The notes under the pieces were generated by a model. It was given only the letters and a program-made list of their open reading frames with translations, did no database searches and was not told the origin of the DNA. From Sulfurospirillum cavolei (GTDB lineage Bacteria; Campylobacterota; Campylobacteria; Campylobacterales; Sulfurospirillaceae), in the NCBI RefSeq assembly GCF_000813325.1, contig NZ_BBQE01000010.1: a stretch of 21,581 nucleotides of DNA. One strand, written 5' to 3'. The first letter of the stretch is position 1. Each line of letters opens with the position of its first letter. A program made the translations under genes and the position numbers. Below are positions 14,252 to 21,581 of this stretch, piece after piece.

Positions 14252-14415
14252 ACGATAATCCCATCTTTTTTTAAAGCCTCGACACATGCTTTTGAGACCT
14301 TGTGTCCTTGCGCTACTTGGCGCAAAAGGTCATAGTGTAATCCTCTTATTTTTGCATAGTGTTTGAGCGTACCGTACTGCTCTCGTATTTTTTCGGTAAT
14401 CTCCAACTTCGCCAC
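14242..14415 (-). CDS. Small Ner/Cro-like early protein, 57 residues
   Basis: The start chosen is GTG 14415, preceded by a strong purine-rich site (AAGGAAAGGGGG); the longer ATG reading to 14487 has no ribosome binding site and covers the promoter region. The protein MAKLEITEKIREQYGTLKHY continues into AKIRGLHYDLLRQVAQGHK, which looks like a helix-turn-helix. In Mu the gene between the repressor and A is ner, a small HTH regulator of early transcription. The position is the same here. Its stop overlaps the transposase start, so they are translationally coupled. Homology to Ner itself is not established. Confidence 0.6.
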   Translation of the reverse strand: MAKLEITEKIREQYGTLKHYAKIRGLHYDLLRQVAQGHKVSKACVEALKKDGIIVCG

Positions 14416-14514
14416 AATAACCCCCTTTCCTTTTTTTTTACATTTCTGATATACTTTCGAAACTGTAATGGTAGAAGTATAGCGCACGTTTGTTCGTATG
14501 TCAAGAGGAGCAAT
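14416..14514. promoter_or_regulatory. Divergent control region between repressor and early genes
   Basis: About 100 bases separate the repressor ATG from the Ner-like GTG. They contain ATACTT (14451-14456) and AAGTAT (14475-14480) as inverted arms, and the palindrome TTTCGAAA (14455-14462). TATA-type -10 candidates are present on both strands. This is where the operators of a Mu-like lysogeny switch would be expected. Confidence 0.5.
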
Positions 14515-15201
14515 ATGAAAATAGGCACAAATGTTCGTTCAGCAAGAGTGGATGCTGGATTAACACAATTAGAATTAGCAAAAAAATTAAATATTTCAGT
14601 GAGAGCTTTACAAAACTATGAAAATGGTGAAAGGGACATAAGCGCAGAACTATTATGGAATATAGCGGATATTTTTAATTTAGATATGAGTTATTTTGTC
14701 CCTAAAAAAGTGTCCCTTAATGTCCCTAAAAGTGTCCCCATATTGTCCCCTAATCAGCAAGTTGTAGAGAGGGTACAACAAACGAACACCGTAAAAGTGA
14801 ATTATTACCCTAACATTTTAGCCTCAGCAGGGTTTGGAGCCTTTAATCACGATTTAAATGTAAGAGTCCTTGAATTAGAAGAAGGATTTTTAATGGCATT
14901 AGGACTTAAATGTTTCAAAAACTTAGACCTCATAACGGTCTACGGTGATAGTATGGAGCCGTTTGTATCAAATGGCGAGCTTATTATTTTACAGCGAGAC
15001 GTGGAAGCCCAAAATAGCGACATAGTAGTAGCAAACATCAACGGAGAGGTCTACGTTAAAAAACTCCAAAAAGACCCCATTAGAAAGTGGATAAAGTTAA
15101 CCTCACTCAACACAATGTATCCCGATATAGAGTTAAATGAAGATGAACAAAAGTACCTTTCTATCATAGGCATCGTAAGAGCAAAAATCCGCCCATTTTA
15201 A
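14515..15201 (+). CDS. cI/LexA-like repressor with S24 peptidase domain
   Basis: ATG 14515 has AGGAG five bases upstream. Residues 1-60 are an XRE-type HTH (GLTQLELAKKLNISVRALQN). A linker follows, then a self-cleavage site candidate in LASAGFG (Ala-Gly bond). The S24 peptidase fold has the serine in YGDSMEP and the lysine in VYVKKL. Such repressors hold a prophage or transposon silent and cleave themselves when RecA is activated by DNA damage. It faces the leftward early genes across a shared control region. The gene is more AT-rich than the transposase gene, so the element is mosaic. Length (228 residues) and domain order are normal, so it is probably functional. Confidence 0.85.
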   Translation: MKIGTNVRSARVDAGLTQLELAKKLNISVRALQNYENGERDISAELLWNIADIFNLDMSYFVPKKVSLNVPKSVPILSPNQQVVERVQQTNTVKVNYYPNILASAGFGAFNHDLNVRVLELEEGFLMALGLKCFKNLDLITVYGDSMEPFVSNGELIILQRDVEAQNSDIVVANINGEVYVKKLQKDPIRKWIKLTSLNTMYPDIELNEDEQKYLSIIGIVRAKIRPF

Positions 15202-15287
15202 AACCTCTTTAAAGGCTTTTTAAATAGTGTTAAAAGTGTAAAAGCTTTTGTCTAGTTGTGTGTGAAGTTGTAAAGAAGTTGTAACTT

Positions 15288-15390
15288 GCAGATAAACGAG
15301 AATAAAATGCTCCAAAATACCGACAGCACCGAATAAATCCCCGAAATTTCCGCTCTCTATATTTTTCTCATTTCATACGCTTTTTTACAG
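15288..15390. repeat. Right-end transposase-binding repeats
   Basis: GCAGATAAACGAGAA (15288-15302) differs from the left copies at one to two positions. The outer copy (TTCTCATTT at 15365-15373, continuing to CTGTAAAA on the minus strand) is inverted and degenerate. At each end the outermost copies point inward and the innermost outward, so the two termini are laid out alike. Confidence 0.6.
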
Positions 15391-15487
15391 AAGCACGTTT
15401 TGGAGTGATTATTTTACGGAATCTGGAATAGCCCTAAAAATGTAAACAGTTCTTTTTTCTTTAAGTAGGTCGTTTATCAATACTTGG

Positions 15488-15493
15488 TATAAT
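15488..15493 (+). promoter_or_regulatory. Probable -10 box TATAAT for the dnd operon
   Basis: TATAAT lies 42 bases before the dndC start and outside the Mu-like element. The phosphorothioation operon can therefore be transcribed from its own promoter despite the insertion upstream. No TTGACA-like -35 box is evident. Confidence 0.5.
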
Positions 15494-15535
15494 CAAAAAT
15501 AAAATTTTAAATATGCTCAAAGAAATATCAATCAT

Positions 15536-16852
15536 ATGGAAAAAAAGATTAATAAAATTCAAACAACTAAACAATTTTTAAAAGAGCAATATCTAGCTGA
15601 CTCAAGACCATGGGTGGTGACATTCTCAGGTGGAAAAGATTCTTCTACTGTTTTACATCTTACTGTTGAAGTTTTGCTAGAGTTGAAAGATGAAGGAAAA
15701 GACTCAAAGACAGTTTATATTGTTTCTTCTGATACAGGTGTCGAAATGCCTGTAATAAACAATTATTTTTTCAAAAAACTTGATCAATTAAGAATTTTTA
15801 TAAAAAATAATGACTTGAATATGAAAGTGCAGGTTGTTTCTCCAGAAGTCGAGCAAACATTTTGGACACTTCTTTTAGGTAAGGGGTATCCTTCTCCCAA
15901 TCAAAATTTTAGATGGTGCACAGATAGATTAAAAATAAATCCTGCAACAAAATTTTTGACAAGTATATCCAATGAAAATAGATCAATATTAATGTTGCTG
16001 GGAGTTAGAAGTGATGAATCTCAAACAAGAGCAGAGTCTATCGAAAAACGAGATAGAAATCATCGAGGACTCGTAAAACACGACACAGTTCCCAATACAT
16101 TTGTTCTTTCTCCCATCAAAGATTGGACTAATAGTGAAGTTTGGGATTTTTTAATGACGCATAAAGCTCCATGGGGTAATCACAATGATATGTTAAGCCT
16201 ATATCATAAAGGAAGTGGTGAAGCTGATTGTAACATAGCTCTAAATCCGGAAGCTCCATCTTGTGGTAAAACACGTTTTGGATGTTGGGTGTGCACTGTC
16301 GTTTCAAAAGATAAATCAATGGCAAATATGCTTCAAAATGATGAAGACAAATGGATGAAACCTCTTAATGATTTCAGAAATGATTTGGAAGATTATCGTT
16401 ATGATCATACAACGAGACAAGATAGAAGAAGAAATGGGCAAAAAGGTATAGGGCCTTTTAAGATGCATATTAGACAAAAACTTTTGAGAAAACTTTTGAC
16501 CATAGAAAAGGATTTATTACCGAAATTGAATGGTAAATATCTTATTTCTAATGAAGAGATTATTCAAATTCAAAAAGAGTGGTTGCATGATGGAGATTTT
16601 TTTGAAACAGCTATATCGATAGCAAATGACTTTAATCGTGATATTGGTCATTCTTCGAAAAAAGCATTTTCCAAAGAAGAAAGAACTTTTTTCACATCTT
16701 TGTCAGTAGATAAAGGGATAAAAATTCAATTAATGGATCAGCTATTACAGACTGAGCACAAATATCGACATCAGTTAAAGCGATCAGGTATTTTGATGGA
16801 TATAGAAGCTGTTGTAGAAGCTTATGCATTGGGGAAACTCAATGAAATTTAG
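15536..16852 (+). CDS. dndC: DndC, PP-loop/Fe-S sulfurtransferase of DNA phosphorothioation
   Basis: This 438-residue protein is an ATP-pyrophosphatase of the PAPS-reductase family. SGGKDSS (31-37) is the PP-loop. Cysteines C128 (RWCTDRLK), C232, C243, C250 and C253 (PSCGKTRFGCWVC) supply the conserved Fe-S cluster ligands of DndC. DndC takes sulfur from a cysteine desulfurase (DndA or IscS) and works with DndD and DndE to replace a non-bridging phosphate oxygen in DNA with sulfur. The length is close to normal, somewhat short at the C-terminus. No dndA or dndB is in the window. The ribosome binding site is weak. The stop overlaps the dndD start by 11 bases. Confidence 0.95.
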   Translation: MEKKINKIQTTKQFLKEQYLADSRPWVVTFSGGKDSSTVLHLTVEVLLELKDEGKDSKTVYIVSSDTGVEMPVINNYFFKKLDQLRIFIKNNDLNMKVQVVSPEVEQTFWTLLLGKGYPSPNQNFRWCTDRLKINPATKFLTSISNENRSILMLLGVRSDESQTRAESIEKRDRNHRGLVKHDTVPNTFVLSPIKDWTNSEVWDFLMTHKAPWGNHNDMLSLYHKGSGEADCNIALNPEAPSCGKTRFGCWVCTVVSKDKSMANMLQNDEDKWMKPLNDFRNDLEDYRYDHTTRQDRRRNGQKGIGPFKMHIRQKLLRKLLTIEKDLLPKLNGKYLISNEEIIQIQKEWLHDGDFFETAISIANDFNRDIGHSSKKAFSKEERTFFTSLSVDKGIKIQLMDQLLQTEHKYRHQLKRSGILMDIEAVVEAYALGKLNEI

Positions 16853-18800
16853 TACTATCACTATCAAAAATTTTTTCTCGTATCAAGGAGAAATTATATA
16901 TCGTTTTGATGATTCCAATAAACCTATCACACTCATCATTGGTGAAAATGGATTTGGTAAAACTTCTTTTATTAACTCAATCAAAATTGCATTGCATGGA
17001 GTTACAAAAGATCTGTTGTCAATTGGAGAATTGGTTTTAACAAAGTCTGACTTTATCCTAGGCAGTCATGATAAAAACTTCAGTGGATTGCTCAATAGAA
17101 TTGCAAAAATTAATGGTGAAAATAAAGCTTCTGTAACCATTGAAGTTCTAGATGATGAACCTTTTATCATTCATAGAGAATTTGTCATCAGTAACACGTC
17201 TTATCATGAACACCTTTCTATCAAAGATCGAGATGACACAATCCTTTATGAAGATATTGAAGCACAAGATTTTATCAATTATAAAATTTCTCCAACATTG
17301 GCTAAGTTTTTCTTTTTTGATGGAGAAAAAATCCAAACCATTGCTGATTTTAGTAAAGATGAATTCAGACAAATGCTCGAAGATGTATTGGAATTAGATA
17401 TCTATGATCAGTTGATCAATGATTCTTACAACGTCATTAAAAAGATCAATAAAAATGAGCTTGATCCGGAACTGCAAAAAAGAGTTTTAAAGCATGAAGA
17501 GGAATTAAATCAAGTTCAAGAACAACTAACCTCATTGACTTTAAAACTTGAAGAAGAATCACTTGTACTAAATGAATTACTTCAAGATCAAAGTGAGCTT
17601 GACCAAAAGCTTTCAAAATTGAAAAGCAAATACAAAAAGCCTCTCGAAGATGCCAAACGTAAATTCAATGAAGTTATCAATAAACGTTCTGATCTGTTAC
17701 GTGAATTTAAAGAGGTCACCTACGCGCAACTTCCTTTGCTTTTAAGCCAAAAGCTAAAAGAAAAAATCACTAAAGATATATCAGAAAATTATCGCGGGAA
17801 TCTTTCGATCCCCAAAAACATCATTGATCTAAAGAAAAAAGAGTTTTTATCAATGATCGATGAAAGCCAACAAGCTCAAATCGAAAAAATATACGATCAA
17901 ATTTTCAATACCAGCAATAGTAAACTCAGTGTACTTTTTGCAGATTCAACAAAAATAGAACTCCAATACGAGACTTTTAAAAATATTAACTTTGTGAAAT
18001 TACTAGATGATTTAGTAAGTATCAAAGAAGAGATTAATACACTTCAAACTGAGATTCACGACTATGAACATAATATTCAAATGGATCAAAAAGAATATGA
18101 ACAAGACTTCAAACGTGTCAAAAGCATTGCTGAAAAAGTGGGAAGTCAAAGAAGTAAAATAGAAGATTTAAAAGCAGAACTTGAATGGTTAAAACAGGTA
18201 GAAAAAAATATCAAATTAGAGATTGGCCGCACTAGTATCCAAGACCATCAAAACAGTCTTGCCAAACTAAAAGTAGAAGCTCTGGAATCTGCCATTAAAG
18301 TTGCTGCGGAGATGAAGCTCAAGATCAAAGAAGACAAACGTGAACTTCTAGAAGAGTCGATCAATGCAAAATTTAATCTTCTTAAAAAAGAAGGATATGA
18401 AGCAAATTATATCAAGCTAAATTCTGATTTTAACATCAATATCTACGATATCAATCATCGACCTATGGATATTCTTTCTAGTTCTTCTGGGCAAAAACAG
18501 ATTATTGCAACTTCATTAATTTGGGGGATTTCTGAATACATTTCTGAAGAAATTCCTATGATAATTGATACTCCATTGGGAAGATTAGATGAGGAAAATC
18601 AATCACTTATTCTCACTCAATTTTATCCTAATGCTTCATCTCAGGTACTTATTTTACCTACTCCAAGTGAGCTTCGCCATGAAGGGTTTAAATCACTTAT
18701 AGAAGAAGTTTCTCAAGTCTTCTTACTCTCAAACGGTGGTTCAGCAACCTCTATATCAAAGCAAAATACTCATGACTTTTTTTCAACGAGGTATAATTAG
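16842..18800 (+). CDS. dndD: DndD, SMC/Rad50-like ATPase of DNA phosphorothioation
   Basis: The ATG at 16842 is chosen because GGGGA lies at the right distance; an ATG 18 bases earlier is less likely. The 652-residue protein has Walker A GENGFGKT (34-41), long coiled-coil stretches (about 200-290 and 390-500), an ABC signature SSSSGQ (546-551) and Walker B MIIDTPLGRLDEE with D576. This is the Rad50/SMC-like plan of DndD, which hydrolyses ATP and probably nicks or opens DNA for sulfur insertion. All motifs are intact. The gene overlaps dndC and abuts dndE, so the three are co-translated. Confidence 0.95.
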   Translation: MKFSTITIKNFFSYQGEIIYRFDDSNKPITLIIGENGFGKTSFINSIKIALHGVTKDLLSIGELVLTKSDFILGSHDKNFSGLLNRIAKINGENKASVTIEVLDDEPFIIHREFVISNTSYHEHLSIKDRDDTILYEDIEAQDFINYKISPTLAKFFFFDGEKIQTIADFSKDEFRQMLEDVLELDIYDQLINDSYNVIKKINKNELDPELQKRVLKHEEELNQVQEQLTSLTLKLEEESLVLNELLQDQSELDQKLSKLKSKYKKPLEDAKRKFNEVINKRSDLLREFKEVTYAQLPLLLSQKLKEKITKDISENYRGNLSIPKNIIDLKKKEFLSMIDESQQAQIEKIYDQIFNTSNSKLSVLFADSTKIELQYETFKNINFVKLLDDLVSIKEEINTLQTEIHDYEHNIQMDQKEYEQDFKRVKSIAEKVGSQRSKIEDLKAELEWLKQVEKNIKLEIGRTSIQDHQNSLAKLKVEALESAIKVAAEMKLKIKEDKRELLEESINAKFNLLKKEGYEANYIKLNSDFNINIYDINHRPMDILSSSSGQKQIIATSLIWGISEYISEEIPMIIDTPLGRLDEENQSLILTQFYPNASSQVLILPTPSELRHEGFKSLIEEVSQVFLLSNGGSATSISKQNTHDFFSTRYN

Positions 18801-19202
18801 ATGAGAACAACTCAATTTGCCGAACTTCAATTGCCCCGTATTGCAAAACTATTGGGCTTTGAAAAAGAGCCTAAATGGCTCATTATCAGATTTGCCATTT
18901 TTATTTCTTTGTCTCTTAATAAAGAGATAGATACTAATGAAAAAATTGACTTTACAGAGGGGAAAAGTTACAACCTCGATGTTATCACGGGAAAAGGCAA
19001 AGTAGATACCCAAGGAGATCAGGCTGATTATACAGATTTTATAGCTTTACTGGTAGCCAACAGCGAAAATAATAAGGTAAATACTTTGCGTGGATTGGAA
19101 CTAAAACTAGAGCAACATTGTGAAAGAGGCTTTACAATTTTAGCCTCTTCTTTGAATGATAATAGTGATATTTTTGAGTGGATTAAGCAGGAATTTTTGT
19201 GA
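18801..19202 (+). CDS. dndE: DndE-like protein of DNA phosphorothioation
   Basis: The ATG follows the TAG of dndD directly. The protein is 133 residues, within the DndE size range. The start, FAELQLPRIAKLLGFEKEPKWLIIRFAIFISL, resembles the DndE N-terminus. DndE is a small DNA-binding (nicked-DNA) component of the modification complex. The position after dndD is the standard order. The sequence is less diagnostic than DndC and DndD, so the call leans on context. Its stop overlaps the GTG of the next gene (GTGA), which extends the co-translated chain. Confidence 0.85.
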   Translation: MRTTQFAELQLPRIAKLLGFEKEPKWLIIRFAIFISLSLNKEIDTNEKIDFTEGKSYNLDVITGKGKVDTQGDQADYTDFIALLVANSENNKVNTLRGLELKLEQHCERGFTILASSLNDNSDIFEWIKQEFL

Positions 19203-19519
19203 TCGATCAAACTATTGATTTTTATGATAAGAATGCTAAAAGGCTGATGGTCGATTATGATAATGCAGATATGACAAGTACATACAAATGTATTGAAAAG
19301 TATTTACATTCAAATTATAAAGTTTTAGATATTGGATTTGGATCCGGAAGAGACATCAAATATTTTAATTCTAAAAAAATAGAAATATATGGTATCGATG
19401 CAAGTAAAGAATTTATAAAAATTTTCAAAGAAAGATATCCTCATTTAAAAGAGTTTGTCTATTACTCTGAATTACTGTCAAACGAACTGCTAAACTGGTC
19501 AGTTGAAAATGTGATTTGA
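19199..19519 (+). pseudogene. SAM-dependent methyltransferase, truncated by IS21 insertion
   Basis: A GTG at 19199 overlaps the dndE stop. Residues 1-92 are native: an N-terminal FYDKNAKRL-type helix, motif I YKVLDIGFGSGRDI (41-53) and IYGIDASKEF (63-72, binding SAM ribose). This is a class I Rossmann-fold methyltransferase. From residue 93 on, the codons come from the IS left end, which brings a stop at 19519. The catalytic half is missing, so the product is almost certainly inactive. It was the fourth gene of the dnd operon. The substrate is unknown: small molecule, protein or DNA are all possible. The remainder of the gene should lie right of the window. Confidence 0.85.
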
Positions 19520-19600
19520 GAGTTGCATTTTGATTTAAAACCTTAAAGAACCAAGTTAAATTGGTTAAACTCCATTTTCAATTTTTTTGGAAGGAGTTTG

Positions 19601-20713
19601 GTGTTAAAAAAAGGTGAAATTAAAATGATAAAGAAGTTTTTAGCTGAGGGTTTTAGTAAAAGTGCGATTGCTAGAAAGTTAGGTATTTCAAGAGAAACTG
19701 TAAGGCGTTATGCCAATCTTCCTGATGATTATATTCCCCATATCAATAGACCTCCAGTGCTCAATAGTGTTGATCCCTATTTGCCACATATTGCAAAGAT
19801 GCTAGAGACAGCCGAGCAACAGAAAAGTGAAATACCATTGACGGTAATTTACGAAGAGATTAAGAAGCTTGGATATGATGGAAGCTTGAGGTGGCTTCAA
19901 CAAGTCATCCAAAGATATGAGTTACGAAGTAGAACCAAATTGAATGAACCAATTATCCGCTTTGAAACTAAACCAGCCCAGCAGATGCAAGTGGATTGGA
20001 TAGAGTTTCCAAAGGATAATTTATCGGCATTTGTGGCAACCATGGGATATAGTAGAGCTTCGTATGTTGAATATGTCAATAATGAGAAGATTGAGACTTT
20101 GATAGGGTGTCACATGAATGCCTTTAGCTATTTCGGAGGTGTTCCAAGGGAATGTTTATATGACAATATGCGAACGGTTATTTTAGGGCGTAATAGCTAT
20201 GGTAGAGGCAGACATAAACTCAATCCTCTCTTTGAAGACTTTGCCAAACATTGTAGATTTAGCATTAAAGTATGCAAACCATATCGTGCTAAAACTAAAG
20301 GAAAAGTCGAGCGATTTAACCACTATCTACGGTATAACTTTCATAATGGATTGAGAGTGAGACTTTCTATGAAGCATTACGCATTAACACTGGATAATGC
20401 AAATGCAGAAGTTCTAAAATGGTTGGATAATACCGCCAATAAACGCATCCATCAAACGACATTGCAAGTTCCAATGGAATTGTTAGCACAGGAGCAGTTA
20501 CAGCTACTTCCTGTGCCTAAAGCCTATCAAGGAATCCACCCCAAAGCTTTGATTGAAAGTGTAGCTAAAAAATATTCTCCAATCAATTCTCACAAGAACT
20601 GGGATAAATTGTATATCCCTAATAGAGACATTCAATGTTATGATGAGTTTATCCCCATTGTTGCAAACATTATCCTTCCTGTTGGATTTTATGGAGGTGC
20701 ATTATGGAGTTAA
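19601..20713 (+). CDS. istA: IS21-family transposase IstA
   Basis: The start is GTG 19601 (or TTG 19598), after a strong AAGGAG; the protein is about 370 residues. An N-terminal HTH (EGFSKSAIARKLGISRETVR) is followed by a retroviral-integrase-type DDE core: D in QMQVDWIEF, D in CLYDNMRTV and E in KGKVERFNHY. IstA cuts and joins the IS ends and needs the ATPase IstB. The length is somewhat below many IstA proteins but the catalytic residues are intact. The gene overlaps istB by ten bases, as is usual. Confidence 0.93.
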   Translation: MLKKGEIKMIKKFLAEGFSKSAIARKLGISRETVRRYANLPDDYIPHINRPPVLNSVDPYLPHIAKMLETAEQQKSEIPLTVIYEEIKKLGYDGSLRWLQQVIQRYELRSRTKLNEPIIRFETKPAQQMQVDWIEFPKDNLSAFVATMGYSRASYVEYVNNEKIETLIGCHMNAFSYFGGVPRECLYDNMRTVILGRNSYGRGRHKLNPLFEDFAKHCRFSIKVCKPYRAKTKGKVERFNHYLRYNFHNGLRVRLSMKHYALTLDNANAEVLKWLDNTANKRIHQTTLQVPMELLAQEQLQLLPVPKAYQGIHPKALIESVAKKYSPINSHKNWDKLYIPNRDIQCYDEFIPIVANIILPVGFYGGALWS

Positions 20714-21522
20714 TTTCATCCATTGAAGAGCTCTGCAAAGAGCTGAATCTCTCCACTATGAGTAACACATATCATGAGGTAGCAACAACAGCAGCCAAAG
20801 AGAATTGGCAGTATGTTCAGTTCCTTGAGGAACTCTTACGCCAAGAGGTGGATAATCGCTTAGGACGCTCTAAAAACACACTGACAAAGCTTGCAGGCTT
20901 TCCCGTTATTAAAACCCTAGAGCAGTTTGATTACACTTTCTCAGTGGGTGTGAATCGTAAACAGATTGAAGAGTTATCCAATCTTACCTTTGTAAAGAAG
21001 CATGAGAATATCATCCTCTTAGGTGAAAGTGGTGTGGGTAAAACACATCTTGCTATTGCTCTGGCATTAAGAGCGGTGCAACATCGTTACAAGGTAAGAT
21101 TTACCACCATTAGTGAGCTTTTAAGCAGTGCCAATAGAGCTAAAAAAGAGAAAAAATATGACAGTTTCCTCAAATCTATCACCTCTCCATCGATATTGGT
21201 CATTGATGAAATTGGATACTTCAATATGAGTAAAGAAGAGGCCAACCACTTTTTTCAGATTATCTCGAAACGCTATGAAAAAAGCTCCACCATCTTTACA
21301 TCAAATCTTGTGTTTAGTAAATGGGTTCAAGTATTTGCAGGAGATAAAATAGTCACAACCGCCATATTAGACCGAGTGTTACATCACTCACATATTATCA
21401 ATATACAAGGAGACAGTTACCGATTAAAAGAGAAAAAACAAACAGGAGTTTTACACTCAGAAATCTATAAGTTTGAAGCTAAATCTTCAAACCAAGGCAG
21501 TCAAAATTCAGAGGTGGTTTAA
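20704..21522 (+). CDS. istB: IS21-family transposition ATPase IstB
   Basis: This 272-residue AAA+ protein is DnaC-like. Walker A is GESGVGKTH near residues 107-115, Walker B is ILVIDEIGY, and a sensor segment STIFTSNLVFSKW follows. IstB binds target DNA and activates IstA. The ATG overlaps the istA stop, so it is translationally coupled. The frame is intact and ends 58 bases before the right terminus. Confidence 0.95.
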   Translation: MELISSIEELCKELNLSTMSNTYHEVATTAAKENWQYVQFLEELLRQEVDNRLGRSKNTLTKLAGFPVIKTLEQFDYTFSVGVNRKQIEELSNLTFVKKHENIILLGESGVGKTHLAIALALRAVQHRYKVRFTTISELLSSANRAKKEKKYDSFLKSITSPSILVIDEIGYFNMSKEEANHFFQIISKRYEKSSTIFTSNLVFSKWVQVFAGDKIVTTAILDRVLHHSHIINIQGDSYRLKEKKQTGVLHSEIYKFEAKSSNQGSQNSEVV

Positions 21523-21581
21523 GTTTCAATTCGCCACTTTCTTACACTAAAAACTGACTAGTTCTGCGCTTCGCTTGACAA

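Larger units (their letters stand above)
12250..15411. mobile_element. Compact Mu-like transposon (mini-Mu type)
   Basis: The element contains a divergent repressor, two small leftward early frames and a MuA-like transposase, bounded by matching ends. Left end: CTGTAAAA (12268-12275), then GC and AAATGAGAA (ending 12292). Right end, inverted: the same boxes at 15365-15390, one base longer. ATCACT lies further out at both ends (12252-12257 and inverted at 15404-15409). A family of sites GCARATAAAYGAGAA occurs near both ends. The exact tips and a 5-bp target duplication could not be fixed: no identical pair is visible at the ends chosen here. MuB and all virion genes are absent. The transposase gene is visibly less AT-rich than the repressor and the flanks. 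Confidence 0.65.
15202..15535. other. Gene-free stretch: right end of the Mu-like element and dnd promoter
   Basis: No gene is visible in this gap of about 330 bases. It holds the end-type repeat GCAGATAAACGAGAA (15288-15302), the inverted terminal repeat (15365-15390), the outer AGTGAT box (15404-15409), and then about 125 bases leading to dndC with a TATAAT at 15488. Confidence 0.6.
19476..21580 (+). mobile_element. Complete IS21-family insertion sequence
   Basis: The left tip TGTCAAACGAACTGC (19476 onward) and the inverted right tip, TGTCAAGCGAAGCGC on the minus strand (ending 21580), match at most of about 28 positions, including a shared GTCAGTT inside. Both tips end TG...CA. The total length is 2105 bases, with istA and istB between. 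The target duplication cannot be fully seen because only one base lies right of the element. That A agrees with a 5-base copy of ATTAC (19471-19475). Confidence 0.9.

Noticed and set aside
14346..14528. Minus-strand frame of 60 codons across the repressor/early control region
   Set aside because: It covers the divergent promoters and repressor start, and its ribosome-site context is poor.
12250..15411. Exact 5-bp target duplication of the Mu-like element
   Set aside because: The bases outside the best-guess tips (AGATG and TTTTA) do not match, so no duplication is claimed.

Overview
The window is AT-rich DNA with short intergenic gaps, frequent ATGA/TGATG-type gene overlaps and AGGA-type ribosome binding sites. 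Together with a PP-loop/Fe-S DndC, IS21 and Mu-like elements, this fits a Campylobacterota (epsilonproteobacterial) genome such as Sulfurospirillum, Sulfurimonas or Arcobacter relatives. The phylum is an inference from general appearance, not from a marker gene. Almost everything here is accessory DNA: three kinds of mobile element and a damaged DNA-phosphorothioation locus.

Region 1 (1-10334) looks like one integrative/conjugative or plasmid-type element. On the minus strand it has a partial gene, an ankyrin-repeat protein, and a ParA-like ATPase coupled to a small ribbon-helix-helix protein. On the plus strand follow a small excisionase-like HTH protein, a D12-class adenine methylase, several unknown small genes, a membrane-anchored FtsK/SpoIIIE-type translocase, an ArdA-type antirestriction protein, a DNA segment with two nested hairpins, and a two-tyrosine HUH replication initiator/relaxase. 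No type IV secretion genes are visible. The combination of FtsK-like motor, HUH protein and ArdA recalls Tn916 and actinomycete AICE elements more than plasmids of this phylum.

Region 2 (10335-10957) is non-coding. It carries a 23-bp match to the 3' end of a tRNA-Leu-type gene (minus strand), flanked on both sides by repeated AAAATAGG boxes. I read it as an attachment site, probably the junction between two tandem elements. To its right is an AAA+/DUF4143 ATPase gene (10958-12199).

Region 3 (about 12250-15411) is a compact Mu-like transposon: an S24-type repressor facing leftward early genes and a MuA-like DDE transposase, with related end-binding repeats at both termini but no MuB and no virion genes. 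The transposase reading frame is interrupted at a run of eight A residues near its N-terminus.

Region 4 (15536-19475) is a dndC-dndD-dndE operon for DNA phosphorothioate modification. It lacks dndB and continues by translational coupling into a SAM methyltransferase gene. That gene is cut after about 92 codons by a complete IS21-family element (19476-21580, istA-istB), whose right end lies one base before the window edge.
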